From Alcaligenaceae bacterium (GTDB taxonomy: Bacteria > Pseudomonadota > Gammaproteobacteria > Burkholderiales > Burkholderiaceae_B): 46,291 nt of DNA. Shown here piece by piece: positions 7,713 to 15,805 of the stretch. The first letter of the stretch is position 1; each line of letters begins with the position of its first letter. A model generated the notes under the pieces. It saw only the letters and a list, made by a program, of their open reading frames with translations, did no database searches and was not told the DNA's origin. The stretch is taken from contig JACCET010000015.1 of NCBI GenBank assembly GCA_013416405.1, forward strand, positions 1 to 46,291, read 5' to 3'. A program made the translations under genes and the position numbers.

Positions 7713-9284
7713 ATGATCAAGTCAGCGCGTCGGTCTTATCGGCAATGTAGTATTCCAATACACGTAGGCCTTTATCTAGGCTCCTTTTTATTAGGCGTGT
7801 TATCGGTATTGGCCTTTGCACCGTTTAATCTGGCATGGGTATCGATTTTGACCTTCGCGGGTCTTTTCGGTTTGCTGTCCCAAACGCGCTGGACGCTTAA
7901 CCCCACGCTTGTCGGGTTTATGTTTGGGGTAGGTATCTTCGGTGCAGGAGTGAATTGGATTTACGTGAGTCTCCACACCTACGGAGGCATGTCTGCGTCA
8001 TCCGCTGCGCTCGCAACGTTATTGTTTTGCGCGGTGCTAGCTCTTTTCCCCGCATTATTTGGTTTTGTGGGAAGCCGCCTTATCCGTAAAATGCAGGGTG
8101 TTTGGGTTCTGGCCCCTGTTTGGGTGACGTGCGAGTGGCTACGTGGTGTGCTTTTTGGTGGCTTCCCTTGGCTAGCATCTGGATATACACAAGGTTTTAC
8201 TAGCCCGTTGTCTGGGTATGCCCCGGTGTTTGGTGTATACGGGGTTTCCTTTGTTGTGGCTCTTAGTGCGACGACGCTGGTGTCCTGCATGGTACATCCC
8301 ACCCGTGCTTGGCTAAAATTAGGCCTTCTCGGAAGCATCTGGGCCGCTGGCTGGGGACTTCAGCAATTGGATTGGTCGCAGCCCGTGGGGGCGCCTGTCT
8401 CTGTGTCCTTACTTCAGGGGAATGTGCCGCAAGACAAAAAATGGCGTGCGGATGAAACTGAAAATACATTAAGAAACTATGTTCAATTGGCTCGATCCTC
8501 GAAAACCCAGCTAATTGTCCTGCCGGAGACGGCAGCGCCGATGTTTTTCAACCAAATTCCAGCATGGTTCGGCGACGAATTAGCAACGATTGCGCTCGAA
8601 AATGGAGGCGATATTATTTTTGGCGTGCCCGAACAAATTCCAGGTGAAGCAAGCGGCACTTTGCAATTTAACAGTGCGGTAAGTATTGGTAATGTGCCGC
8701 CTCAACGGTATCGTAAGCAACATTTGGTGCCGTTCGGTGAATTCATCCCTTTTGTAACGCTGTTTTCCTGGATTCCCGAAGTCCTTCAAATTCCGATGGC
8801 CAACTTTTCAGCCGGCGCATCAGAGCAGCCAGTCATGCAGATGGCGGGACAGCGCATTGCGGTCAATATCTGTTTTGAGAATGTGTTTGGCGAAGAAATT
8901 ATTGGGCCGGCCGCCGATGCGACCTTACTGCTGAATTTGAGCAACTTGGCGTGGTTTGGTCGTTCACTTGCTCCTGCACAGTTTGTCGAAATCAGCCAAA
9001 TGCGAGCCATGGAAAATGGACGGTATATGCTGCTTGCAACGAATACAGGGCCGACCGCAATCATTGATGCGAAAGGACGACTCGTGAAACAAATTGCCGG
9101 ATTCGAAAGAGGGGCTCTTACCGGGACGGTTCAAGGATATAAAGGCCGAACACCCTATAACTTCGCGGGCAACTGGCCTATTTTAGGCGTTCTGTTTGGT
9201 CTAATCGGTATGGCCGCAATCGGCGGCAGGCTCGCCCGGGTTCGAACTAGACCAGGCAGCCGAGCGATTGGTCCTAGCCAATGA
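7713..9284 (+). CDS. lnt: Apolipoprotein N-acyltransferase
   Basis: A 523-aa inner-membrane enzyme that adds the third acyl chain to the N-terminal cysteine of lipoproteins. About six hydrophobic segments (residues ~20-215) precede a periplasmic nitrilase-like domain (~230-475) and a final membrane helix (~487-505). The catalytic Glu272 (VLPETAAPMF), Lys335 (RYRKQHLVPFGEF) and Cys387 (NICFENVFGEE) are all in place and nearly match E. coli numbering. It is probably a second, accessory copy, since the housekeeping gene is normally chromosomal. A CzcI-like gene follows 286 bp downstream, so the copy may serve envelope stress under metal load. That role is inferred. Confidence 0.93.
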   Translation: MIKSARRSYRQCSIPIHVGLYLGSFLLGVLSVLAFAPFNLAWVSILTFAGLFGLLSQTRWTLNPTLVGFMFGVGIFGAGVNWIYVSLHTYGGMSASSAALATLLFCAVLALFPALFGFVGSRLIRKMQGVWVLAPVWVTCEWLRGVLFGGFPWLASGYTQGFTSPLSGYAPVFGVYGVSFVVALSATTLVSCMVHPTRAWLKLGLLGSIWAAGWGLQQLDWSQPVGAPVSVSLLQGNVPQDKKWRADETENTLRNYVQLARSSKTQLIVLPETAAPMFFNQIPAWFGDELATIALENGGDIIFGVPEQIPGEASGTLQFNSAVSIGNVPPQRYRKQHLVPFGEFIPFVTLFSWIPEVLQIPMANFSAGASEQPVMQMAGQRIAVNICFENVFGEEIIGPAADATLLLNLSNLAWFGRSLAPAQFVEISQMRAMENGRYMLLATNTGPTAIIDAKGRLVKQIAGFERGALTGTVQGYKGRTPYNFAGNWPILGVLFGLIGMAAIGGRLARVRTRPGSRAIGPSQ

Positions 9285-9570
9285 TGGTTCCCCCGACATT
9301 GCCGTACGTCCCTGACACATCAATGTCGACATCCTCTGGCAGGACTGTGTCCAAGTTCGTGCTGAGAAGCAGCATCCTGCTTGCCTTGAACTATACTGCC
9401 ACGCGTCAAGTTGACGGGGGGAGAAAAGTAGTGCTCGCGACACGAAAGTCTCGACCTAGGGCGGCTATTACCACGAGGCTCAAATCGTTATTGATTCCGT
9501 GGGAAAAACCATACCCACACCCATATGGAGTTTGCGGTCCAAGCCCCTAGCCAGTACAATCTTTCACGCG

Positions 9571-9927
9571 ATGAAAAAACTGCTTCTCCTCTTTATACTC
9601 GTCATGCTTCCGCTCCAAGCCTCTTGGGGGGTAGTGAGCGTGTATTGCCAGCCGGAGCAATCCGCGTGCGTCACTCCCTGTTACGGCGATGCACAAGAGG
9701 TTCTGGTCGATGCAAGCAGTGGTGAAGACAAAAATACATCGACCACGGCAAAGGCCGACCACAACGTGCATTCGTGTCACGTTTACTGTGTGCCTCTAAT
9801 CGGGGTTTCACATACAGACACCTTCCTTTCTTCCTCCAGCTTGGCGCATCGATTTATTGATTCGCAGCCTCCATTAGCAACAATCAGTGAACGGCCCGAG
9901 CGGCCCAAGTGGTCGGACGTAGCCTAA
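9571..9927 (+). CDS. CzcI-like periplasmic metal-efflux accessory protein
   Basis: A 118-aa protein. The start at 9571 is chosen because it opens a clear signal peptide (MKKLLLLFILVMLPLQASWG), directly followed by VVSVYCQPEQ, the pattern of CzcI proteins of cobalt-zinc-cadmium loci. The mature part has six or so Cys and several His (CQPEQSACVTPC, HNVHSCHVYC), consistent with metal binding. The usual partners czcCBA are absent. An upstream in-frame GTG at 9499 would bury the signal peptide and is unlikely. The metal sensed or bound is unknown. Confidence 0.68.
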   Translation: MKKLLLLFILVMLPLQASWGVVSVYCQPEQSACVTPCYGDAQEVLVDASSGEDKNTSTTAKADHNVHSCHVYCVPLIGVSHTDTFLSSSSLAHRFIDSQPPLATISERPERPKWSDVA

Positions 9928-10112
9928 GTTGGTACGTCGCTGATTCGTTCTTACCGTCCATCTCATTCCGAGCCGTCGAGTCCTTGTCTCGATCGCACAG
10001 GCTGCGCGTGTTAGGCGCGCTCTAGCTCGAAAGAGAGTCCCGCTGTAACGCTCGTCTACTGCCAGCTTCGTGTCGATGTACTGGCTCAATGCCTGCGATT
10101 GCCAGATTGATT

Positions 10113-10139
10113 GTTGATATTCATTTTTGCAAGATCAAC
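10113..10139. promoter_or_regulatory. Inverted repeat upstream of the oxidase operon
   Basis: GTTGAT (10113-10118) and ATCAAC (10134-10139) are inverted with a 15-nt gap, 33 bp before the oxidase start. The half-sites recall FNR/ANR (TTGAT...ATCAA), but the spacing is far from the canonical four bases, so an FNR site is not claimed. The 244-bp gap 9928-10171 shows nothing else. Confidence 0.3.
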
Positions 10140-10171
10140 GGTGGCCATATCCCCGAAATAGAAGGAATCTC

Positions 10172-11821
10172 ATGAACCCGACAGCCTTATTATTGGCTAC
10201 TTTTATCTTGTCTATCGTAGGGCTGTTTGCCTTCATCTGGTCGATGCGCAAAGGCCTGTTCGATGCGACATCTAGCGGTGCACGTTCTATATTTTCAAAA
10301 GACGAAATTGGCCAGACCGAAGAGCCGTCCGCCACTGCTCAACAACGCCGCAGTTTACAAGGTGTCACCAACGCGAACGAACGTGACAGTGTGTCGCAAG
10401 AGGGCGTTTCTCCCACCGAAATCGCCGCTCGTGAAGCCGCCGATCGTTCAAGCGCTCTTCCCGCCTACGTACTTTTTGCCTGTGCTGCCGTCTGGCTGGT
10501 AGTGGCATCGGCCGCCGGCTTGCTCGCATCGGTCAAACTGCATGCGCCCGATTTGTTGACCGATACCGCCTGGCTCACGTTTGGCCGATTGCGAACCATT
10601 CACCTGAATGGCGTGGCGTATGGCTGGGCGCCCATGGGCCTGCTCGGGTTGGCTATTTGGCTGTTGCCGCGCTTGCTTCATACGCCATTGCAAGGTGGGC
10701 GTCTGGTAATTCTGGGCGCCGCTCTCTGGAACGGCGGGTTAATCGCCGGTCTGGGTGGTCTTGCAGTAGGCATTAGCGCCGGTATGGAGTGGCTTGAAAT
10801 TCCCTGGCAAATCGGCAGCTTGTTTGCCATAGGCGGCATGCTGATTGGCTTGCCCCTGGTATTCATGCTGCCGCGGCGTAAAGTCCATCATTTGTACGTT
10901 TCGGTTTGGTATATGGGCGCGGCGCTGTTCTGGTTCCCGATTCTGTATATTGTGGCCAAGATCCCAGGCGTGCACTTCGGCGTCGAGCAGGCGACCATGA
11001 ACTGGTGGTACGGACATAGTGTATTGGGTTTGTTCTACACGCCGATGTCCATCGCCATTATTTACTACCTGCTTCCTAAAATCATTGGGCGTCCGGTGCG
11101 CTCGTATAACTTGTCCTTGCTGGGATTCTGGACCTTGGCGTTCTTTTATGGACAGGTCGGCGCGCATCACCTGATTGGTGGCCCAATCCCTGAATGGCTC
11201 ATCACCTTGTCCATTGTCCAGAGTGTCATGATGATCATTCCGGTGCTGGCGTTTTCTATTAATCAGCACTTGACGCTCAAGGGGTATTTCAGCGCTCTGA
11301 AGCACTCGCCCGTATTGCGTTTCATCTTTTTCGGCGCCTGCATGTATACCGTGGCATCAGTGCAAGGGTCGCTCGAAGCATTGCGCTCTTTGAACGCCGT
11401 TACTCACTTCACGCACTTCACCGTCGCTCATGCCCATTTAGGCATGTATGGTTTTGTATCGATGGTGATTTTTGGCGGAATTTATTTCGCCATGCCCCGC
11501 GTAGTCAATATGCCGTGGCCTAAACCAGCTCTGATTTCCTGGCACTTCTGGCTGGTTGTCGCCGGTTTTTCGATCTACATCATTACGCTTAGCATTGGCG
11601 GCATCTTGCAAGGCTTGGTTTTGCTTGATCCTGCGCGTCCCTTCATGGACTCGGTTGCCGTGACCTTGCCGTGGCTTAAAGGTCGTTCGATCGGCGGTGC
11701 CATGATGACTCTGGGTCATTTGATCTTTGCCTACCATTTGGCCCTGATGATCATACGCTCCAGCTCTGTGCCGTCCTCAGTACCGGCTCCAGCCCCAGCC
11801 CCTCAACAGATTACTGCCTGA
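10172..11821 (+). CDS. cbb3-like oxidase subunit I with N-terminal CcoS-like domain
   Basis: A 549-aa haem-copper oxidase subunit. The start at 10172 is chosen for the strong GAAGGAA ribosome binding site ahead of it. Residues 1-48 (LLLATFILSIVGLFAFIWSM, RKGLFDATSSGARSIFSKDE) match the CcoS maturation protein: one membrane helix, then a G-x-FD and an acidic tail. A polar linker (49-95) joins it to a CcoN-type core. Ligands are visible: H144 and H422 for low-spin haem b, H282 (WWYGHSVLG), H332-H333 (GAHHLIGGP) for CuB, H420 (VAHAHLGMYG) for the high-spin haem. It reduces O2 at the inner membrane; a divergent NO-reducing role cannot be excluded. It heads an operon with two cytochromes c and a SCO protein. 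CcoS fused to CcoN is unusual, since they are normally separate genes. Confidence 0.85.
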   Translation: MNPTALLLATFILSIVGLFAFIWSMRKGLFDATSSGARSIFSKDEIGQTEEPSATAQQRRSLQGVTNANERDSVSQEGVSPTEIAAREAADRSSALPAYVLFACAAVWLVVASAAGLLASVKLHAPDLLTDTAWLTFGRLRTIHLNGVAYGWAPMGLLGLAIWLLPRLLHTPLQGGRLVILGAALWNGGLIAGLGGLAVGISAGMEWLEIPWQIGSLFAIGGMLIGLPLVFMLPRRKVHHLYVSVWYMGAALFWFPILYIVAKIPGVHFGVEQATMNWWYGHSVLGLFYTPMSIAIIYYLLPKIIGRPVRSYNLSLLGFWTLAFFYGQVGAHHLIGGPIPEWLITLSIVQSVMMIIPVLAFSINQHLTLKGYFSALKHSPVLRFIFFGACMYTVASVQGSLEALRSLNAVTHFTHFTVAHAHLGMYGFVSMVIFGGIYFAMPRVVNMPWPKPALISWHFWLVVAGFSIYIITLSIGGILQGLVLLDPARPFMDSVAVTLPWLKGRSIGGAMMTLGHLIFAYHLALMIIRSSSVPSSVPAPAPAPQQITA

Positions 11822-11826
11822 TAGAT

Positions 11827-12531
11827 ATGGAAAACGAACGTAAACTTATAGTAGGTGCGATGGTGACGCTGTCTCTAGCGACGGCGGCAATGATTGTCGT
11901 GCCTTTTATGCAGCTTAAAGATGTGCCTGCGCCCGAAGCGCTCGCTCCCTATACCAGTGAGCAGCTACGCGGTCGCGAGGTCTATATCGCTAACGCGTGT
12001 ATTGCCTGTCATACCCAGCAGCCTAGCACCACGGGCGCCGGCATAGCCGACGCCAGCCGTGGCTGGGGGCGCGCGTCGGTGGCCGCCGACTACCATTACG
12101 ACAATCCACCTTTACTCGGCACCATGCGCACCGGCCCTGACCTGTTTAATATTGGTGCGCGTCAGCCTAGCGCCGACTGGCATTTGGGGCATTTGTTCCA
12201 GCCGCGTGCTTATGTTCCAGGTAGCGTGATGCCTGCTTATCGCTATATGTTTGAGGTGAAAGACCCCGGCTCCGTAGCTAAGGGCGAACGCGTGGTTTCC
12301 TTGCCGCCGGGAGCGGTGGAAGAAGGTAAGGTCGTGGTCGCCAAACCCGAGGCCCTGGACCTGGTGGCCTATTTGCAAGGCCTGGATCGCACCTATACCG
12401 TGCTTTCTGCTGAAGAGGCCGAATGGGCCGCCAGCCGCCTGGCCCCTAGTCGCTTGGCTAAAGAGCCTGCCGAGGCGGTGACCGACACTAACGAATCAGG
12501 AAACACCGATGAGACCAAAACAAACCCGTAG
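11827..12531 (+). CDS. CcoO-like membrane-anchored monohaem cytochrome c
   Basis: A 234-aa protein with an N-terminal membrane anchor (about residues 8-28) and one haem-c site, C58-IAC-H62. A later SVMPAYRYMF provides the expected Met axial ligand, as in cbb3 subunit II (CcoO). The stretch PPLLGTMRTGPDLFNIG is also CcoO-like. It would feed electrons from periplasmic donors to the oxidase core. It starts 5 bp after the subunit I stop and its 3' end overlaps the next cytochrome gene by 23 bp, so the three are almost certainly co-translated. Confidence 0.85.
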   Translation: MENERKLIVGAMVTLSLATAAMIVVPFMQLKDVPAPEALAPYTSEQLRGREVYIANACIACHTQQPSTTGAGIADASRGWGRASVAADYHYDNPPLLGTMRTGPDLFNIGARQPSADWHLGHLFQPRAYVPGSVMPAYRYMFEVKDPGSVAKGERVVSLPPGAVEEGKVVVAKPEALDLVAYLQGLDRTYTVLSAEEAEWAASRLAPSRLAKEPAEAVTDTNESGNTDETKTNP

Positions 12532-13126
12532 TTCCGAGCATGCCGATCCCAAAGAGCTGTATAACCCGGTCCCGCGTGTATTTCTGGGGCTGATCATCGG
12601 CCTTGTCGCGTGGGCGGTTTTTTACATTGTCAATGCTGATCCCACAGGGGTGGCGTCGCTAGGCGACCGTCGAGTTCCCGCAACCCTGGCGGCGGGCGCC
12701 GGTGGCGATGAGGGCAGTGTAGTCGACGGACGTCAAATTTATACCACTACCTGTCAGGCTTGCCATCAGGCAACCGGGCAAGGTTTGCCTGGCGTCTTTC
12801 CACCGTTGGCTGGCGCGTCCTGGGTTACTGGCGATGCCAATATTCCCGCGCAGATTGTGCTGCACGGCTTGACCGGGCCGATCGAGGTCGGCGACACCAC
12901 TTACAACGGCGCCATGCCGGGTTTCGGTACGCAATTGAACGACGCGCAAATCGCGGCCGTTCTGACTTTCATCCGAACAGAGTGGGGCAACGACAGTCCT
13001 GCTGTCGAAACGGCAACGATTGAAGCCGCGCGCGCGGCGACAGCATCCCAGGCTGAGCCTTGGAGCAATGTCGCCGATATTCCTGCCACTGATGCGGGCG
13101 CGGCTCCGGCTGCAGAGCAGTCATGA
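12509..13126 (+). CDS. Membrane-anchored monohaem cytochrome c (CcoP-like role)
   Basis: A 205-aa protein with a short cytoplasmic N-terminus, one membrane helix (about 23-42) and a single class I haem-c site C82-QAC-H86, with the axial Met in NGAMPGFGTQL. The N-terminal YNPVPRVFLGLIIG recalls CcoP, but true CcoP carries two haems; only one is present here. The C-terminal 40 residues are Ala-rich and probably disordered. Position inside the oxidase operon (overlaps 23 bp upstream, 4 bp downstream) supports a role as the third oxidase subunit. Confidence 0.82.
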   Translation: MRPKQTRSSEHADPKELYNPVPRVFLGLIIGLVAWAVFYIVNADPTGVASLGDRRVPATLAAGAGGDEGSVVDGRQIYTTTCQACHQATGQGLPGVFPPLAGASWVTGDANIPAQIVLHGLTGPIEVGDTTYNGAMPGFGTQLNDAQIAAVLTFIRTEWGNDSPAVETATIEAARAATASQAEPWSNVADIPATDAGAAPAAEQS

Positions 13127-13755
13127 CACACGGCGCCAGGACGTTGATGGCCATCTTCGCCGTAATCGCCTTGGGGCTGCTGGCGTTTGGCGGGGTGACG
13201 CGCGGATTCGCCGCAATCACCGCCGATGGCGTTCGCCGGATCGACCTAGAGCGAGCGCCGCGAACCTTGCCAGCCCTATCCATGATCGACCAGGCCGGCA
13301 AAACGCTGTCGCTGGCCGATTATGGCAGCGCTTCCGGTTATACGACCTTTGTCACGTTGCTCTACACCAGTTGCGACACCATCTGCCGTACAAGCGCATC
13401 GGGGCTAACGTTTCTACAGCAGGAAATACGCAACCGGGGCCTTGAAGGTCGTGTGCGTTTGTTGACGCTTAGCTTCGATCCGTTCAACGATACGCCTGCG
13501 GTGTTGGCCAAGCATGCCCGTAGCCTGGGGGCCGACGCATCACTGTGGCGCTCGGCAACGGTCACCCGGGCCACCGACCTGGAACCCATGCTCAAGTTGT
13601 TCGACATCGTGGTTATTCCTGATGGCCTGGGCGGATACTCGCACAATGCGGCGCTATTTCGTATTGACGAGCGCGGAAAGCTGATCAAAGCGTACGATGT
13701 CGATCGTGCCGACCTGGCATTGGCCGACTATTTATATAATAAGTCGGAGCCGTAG
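13123..13755 (+). CDS. SCO1/SenC-family copper chaperone
   Basis: A 210-aa thioredoxin-fold protein with an N-terminal membrane anchor (about 8-26). The copper site is visible as C84-DTI-C88 and H174 (GGYSHNAALF). SCO proteins deliver copper to, or reduce, oxidase copper centres in the periplasm. The classical TxCPxxCP has become TSCDTIC, so the prolines are missing but the CxxxC spacing is kept. Its ATG overlaps the preceding stop (ATGA type), which ties it to the oxidase. It is a likely CuB-loading factor for this enzyme. Confidence 0.85.
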   Translation: MTHGARTLMAIFAVIALGLLAFGGVTRGFAAITADGVRRIDLERAPRTLPALSMIDQAGKTLSLADYGSASGYTTFVTLLYTSCDTICRTSASGLTFLQQEIRNRGLEGRVRLLTLSFDPFNDTPAVLAKHARSLGADASLWRSATVTRATDLEPMLKLFDIVVIPDGLGGYSHNAALFRIDERGKLIKAYDVDRADLALADYLYNKSEP

Positions 13756-13758
13756 CCC

Positions 13759-14361
13759 ATGCGCTTGAGCACATCTCGCTATATTGCATGGTTGCCTGGC
13801 GTGCTGCTCGTGGTGGCAGCCGTACTGCAACCGTGGCTCGAAGCCACCATGGCCCGCCATATGGGGCTGGAGTTTCCGCTTCTGTTTGTCATAGGCTGGT
13901 TGACCGCCTCGGCTGCGGGCCCGCGTCTTGCGCGGCTGATTGAGCCCTGGAACGCAAAGGGACTTACCGCGCTTGTAGTCACGGCCTTGGTGACTGCGTT
14001 CTGGATGGTGCCTGCCGCGCTCGATCTGGCCGTCCTTCATACAGGCGTGGCCTTAATTAAGGTTCTTAGCTGGCTCGTTGCCGGCATGCTGGTGGGCGTC
14101 TCGTGGCGCCAGGCGGGCGTGGTGATTCAGGCATTTTTTATTTTCAACTGGTGCTGGATGACGGTTGCCGTGGGCCTGATCTATCAGGAGGCCCCGCAGC
14201 AATTGTGCAGCGTTTATCTGGTTGACGATCAATGGAATGCAGGGGCTTTCATGGTTTTCTGGGCCGTGGCTGTATTTATACTCTGGTTACCGGGGACGAT
14301 CAAATCGAGCAACTTGCTGGGCGATAGCGTTGACTCATCCAAAACGCGGCGCACAAATTAG
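13759..14361 (+). CDS. Multi-spanning membrane protein of the oxidase operon
   Basis: A 200-aa protein with about five to six hydrophobic helices and few charged residues. It starts 3 bp after the SCO stop and ends the operon. Segments such as WKVLSWLVAGML-type Trp-rich helices and FNWCWMTVAVGLIY suggest a polytopic assembly factor. The size and location resemble CtaG-like membrane copper proteins found beside oxidases, but I see no clear family motif, so the function is unassigned. Confidence 0.7.
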   Translation: MRLSTSRYIAWLPGVLLVVAAVLQPWLEATMARHMGLEFPLLFVIGWLTASAAGPRLARLIEPWNAKGLTALVVTALVTAFWMVPAALDLAVLHTGVALIKVLSWLVAGMLVGVSWRQAGVVIQAFFIFNWCWMTVAVGLIYQEAPQQLCSVYLVDDQWNAGAFMVFWAVAVFILWLPGTIKSSNLLGDSVDSSKTRRTN

Positions 14362-14447
14362 GCGCATTTCCTGAGCGTACTTTGTTATTTAAAGGTGCAC
14401 GATCTCGTTCTTGTAAGTGAGGAGACTTCGTCTTGCGTTAGTTGCTA

Positions 14448-14481
14448 TTGGCATACGAATACCCTATAGTTACTATATGGT
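14448..14481 (+). promoter_or_regulatory. Promoter and MerR-type dyad of the PbrR/CadR-like gene
   Basis: A near-perfect 21-bp palindrome, ACC-TATAGT-ACTATA-GGT type, lies at 14461-14481, 20 bp before the regulator start. It overlaps a promoter with TTGGCA at 14448 and TACTAT at 14471 (17-bp spacer). MerR regulators bind such dyads and control their own genes; which other gene is controlled is not obvious. Confidence 0.6.
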
Positions 14482-14500
14482 TTTATTAACTGAGATTAAG

Positions 14501-14911
14501 ATGAATATCAAGATTGGCGAACTGGCCAAGCGCACGGAATGTCAGGCCGAAACCATTCGTTATTATGAAAAGGAAGGGTTGTTACCGGAACCCTCTCGCA
14601 CTAGCGGTAACTACCGTTTGTATAGTGAAGAACATGTTGAACGTCTACGATTCATCCGGCACTGTCGTACGCTCGACATGGCGTTGGACGAAGTACGTAC
14701 CTTGCTTCAGTACCGTGACATGCCTACTGAGGATTGTGGCGACGTGAACGCCTTGCTTGATCAGCATATCCATGCGGTGGAGGTGCGCATGGACGAGTTA
14801 ATGCAATTGAAGGAGCATTTAGTGGTTTTGCGCCAAAAATGCACAAGCGCAAAACCGACGGAATCGTGCGGGATCTTACAAGCGTTGTCGGATTGCTCTT
14901 GCCACGTTTAG
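14501..14911 (+). CDS. MerR-family metal regulator, PbrR/CadR type
   Basis: A 136-aa regulator. The start at 14501 gives the standard MerR opening (MNIKIGELAKRTECQAETIR); a frame from 14417 would add a non-homologous head. The winged-helix DNA-binding part is residues 1-70, then a dimer helix (~80-112). Cysteines sit at 14, 79, 114, 123, 132 and 134. Spacing of C79-C114-C123 (35 and 9) is what I recall for lead-specific PbrR; CadR has a shorter loop. It would activate efflux genes on Pb(II)/Cd(II)/Zn(II). The nearest candidate target is the CDF transporter at 15806, but no dyad is seen there. Confidence 0.85.
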   Translation: MNIKIGELAKRTECQAETIRYYEKEGLLPEPSRTSGNYRLYSEEHVERLRFIRHCRTLDMALDEVRTLLQYRDMPTEDCGDVNALLDQHIHAVEVRMDELMQLKEHLVVLRQKCTSAKPTESCGILQALSDCSCHV

Positions 14912-15178
14912 GGTGTCAGTTTCAAATTTCATGAGCGTGTGCTGGTTTTCGTCAATCTACTATTCGCTCGATCACTTTGACATTATGGACTAACTCACTA
15001 GCTGGCTTATGGGGCGAGCTGGAATAATTGCATCCGTCGTCGGTACGTGTGTAGAGCACCGTTTCAAGTCGGAATGTGGTGTGATGGATGGAAATTGCAT
15101 GGTGAGAGTCGACAGATAATCGCGCTAAAATCCTTGAACTATGTTTTGTGGTGCCGTGGCACCGTTACGGAGTGGTAA

Positions 15179-15382
15179 ATGATCAGTTTGGCCAGTGGCA
15201 TTACATTGGTTGTCGCGTTTGCGATAACCTTTATTATTTCCCGGCTTATTGTAAAACGCCGTGCGGCGAACGCAGCTATACAGGAGCGACAGCGTGTTGA
15301 GCGGCTTCGGCAAAACTTGCCGCCGCCAGTACTATCGAAGAACAAAAGTAAAAGGCGGCGACAAGAGCGTACGCAGCGCTGA
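15179..15382 (+). CDS. Small single-helix membrane protein
   Basis: A 67-aa product with one hydrophobic helix (about residues 5-25) and a long basic tail rich in Arg, Lys and Gln (RQRVERLRQN, KSKRRRQERTQR). An ACGGAG ribosome binding site precedes the ATG. No family is recognised. It stands alone between the metal regulator and the CDF transporter. The 267 bp before it contain no gene. Confidence 0.5.
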   Translation: MISLASGITLVVAFAITFIISRLIVKRRAANAAIQERQRVERLRQNLPPPVLSKNKSKRRRQERTQR

Positions 15383-15735
15383 TGTTTGTTTTTGAGAGTG
15401 CTCCCCGTCAAGGTCCGTAGTGGCCTCACTGGTGGCAGGGCATAAGAGGTGGATAAGCGCAAAGGATCCCAACTGCATGTAAGAGCGTTGCAACGATAAT
15501 CTCCCGTAAATCCGCAGTGCTAAAAATGGAGGGATTGCCCAACGAATGCCACTTCTGTCTTGCCAAAGACAGCATGGCGTGTGCTGCGTTATAGACAGCT
15601 TCTCACCTGCATATACCTACGGCGATATTTAGCTCCCCAATCCTTGCCCCATTGACTCGAGGCACGATGCGAGTTTGTCCTGTGCAAATTCATCTACGTT
15701 GTCCAGCCAGCCGTAAACGTTCCGCCCATTCCATC
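15383..15735. other. Non-coding stretch before the CDF gene
   Basis: No gene supported. The longest candidate is a 22-codon frame at 15526 with a CHFC motif, too short to trust. The stretch ends in the promoter of the cation transporter. Confidence 0.4.
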
Positions 15736-15764
15736 TTGGCAGATAATGTATCGCAAACTATGAT
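15736..15764 (+). promoter_or_regulatory. Sigma-70 promoter of the CDF transporter
   Basis: TTGGCA (15736-15741) and TATGAT (15759-15764) are separated by exactly 17 bp and lie 42 bp before the ATG at 15806. No MerR-type palindrome fills the spacer. Confidence 0.6.
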
Positions 15765-15805
15765 GGTAAATGCCCTTTATCTGAGACCGTCTGACCGAGA
15801 GCAAT

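Noticed and set aside
10105-10140. FNR/ANR box before the oxidase
   Set aside because: Half-sites resemble TTGAT and ATCAA, but the gap is 15-16 bases instead of four.
10739-11305. 188-codon open frame on the minus strand
   Set aside because: It lies antisense inside the oxidase core gene, which has full family motifs. The product is Gln/Arg-rich with no family features, typical of a GC-skewed shadow frame.
15526-15594. 22-codon ORF with a CHFC motif
   Set aside because: Too short, no ribosome binding site and no context to support it.
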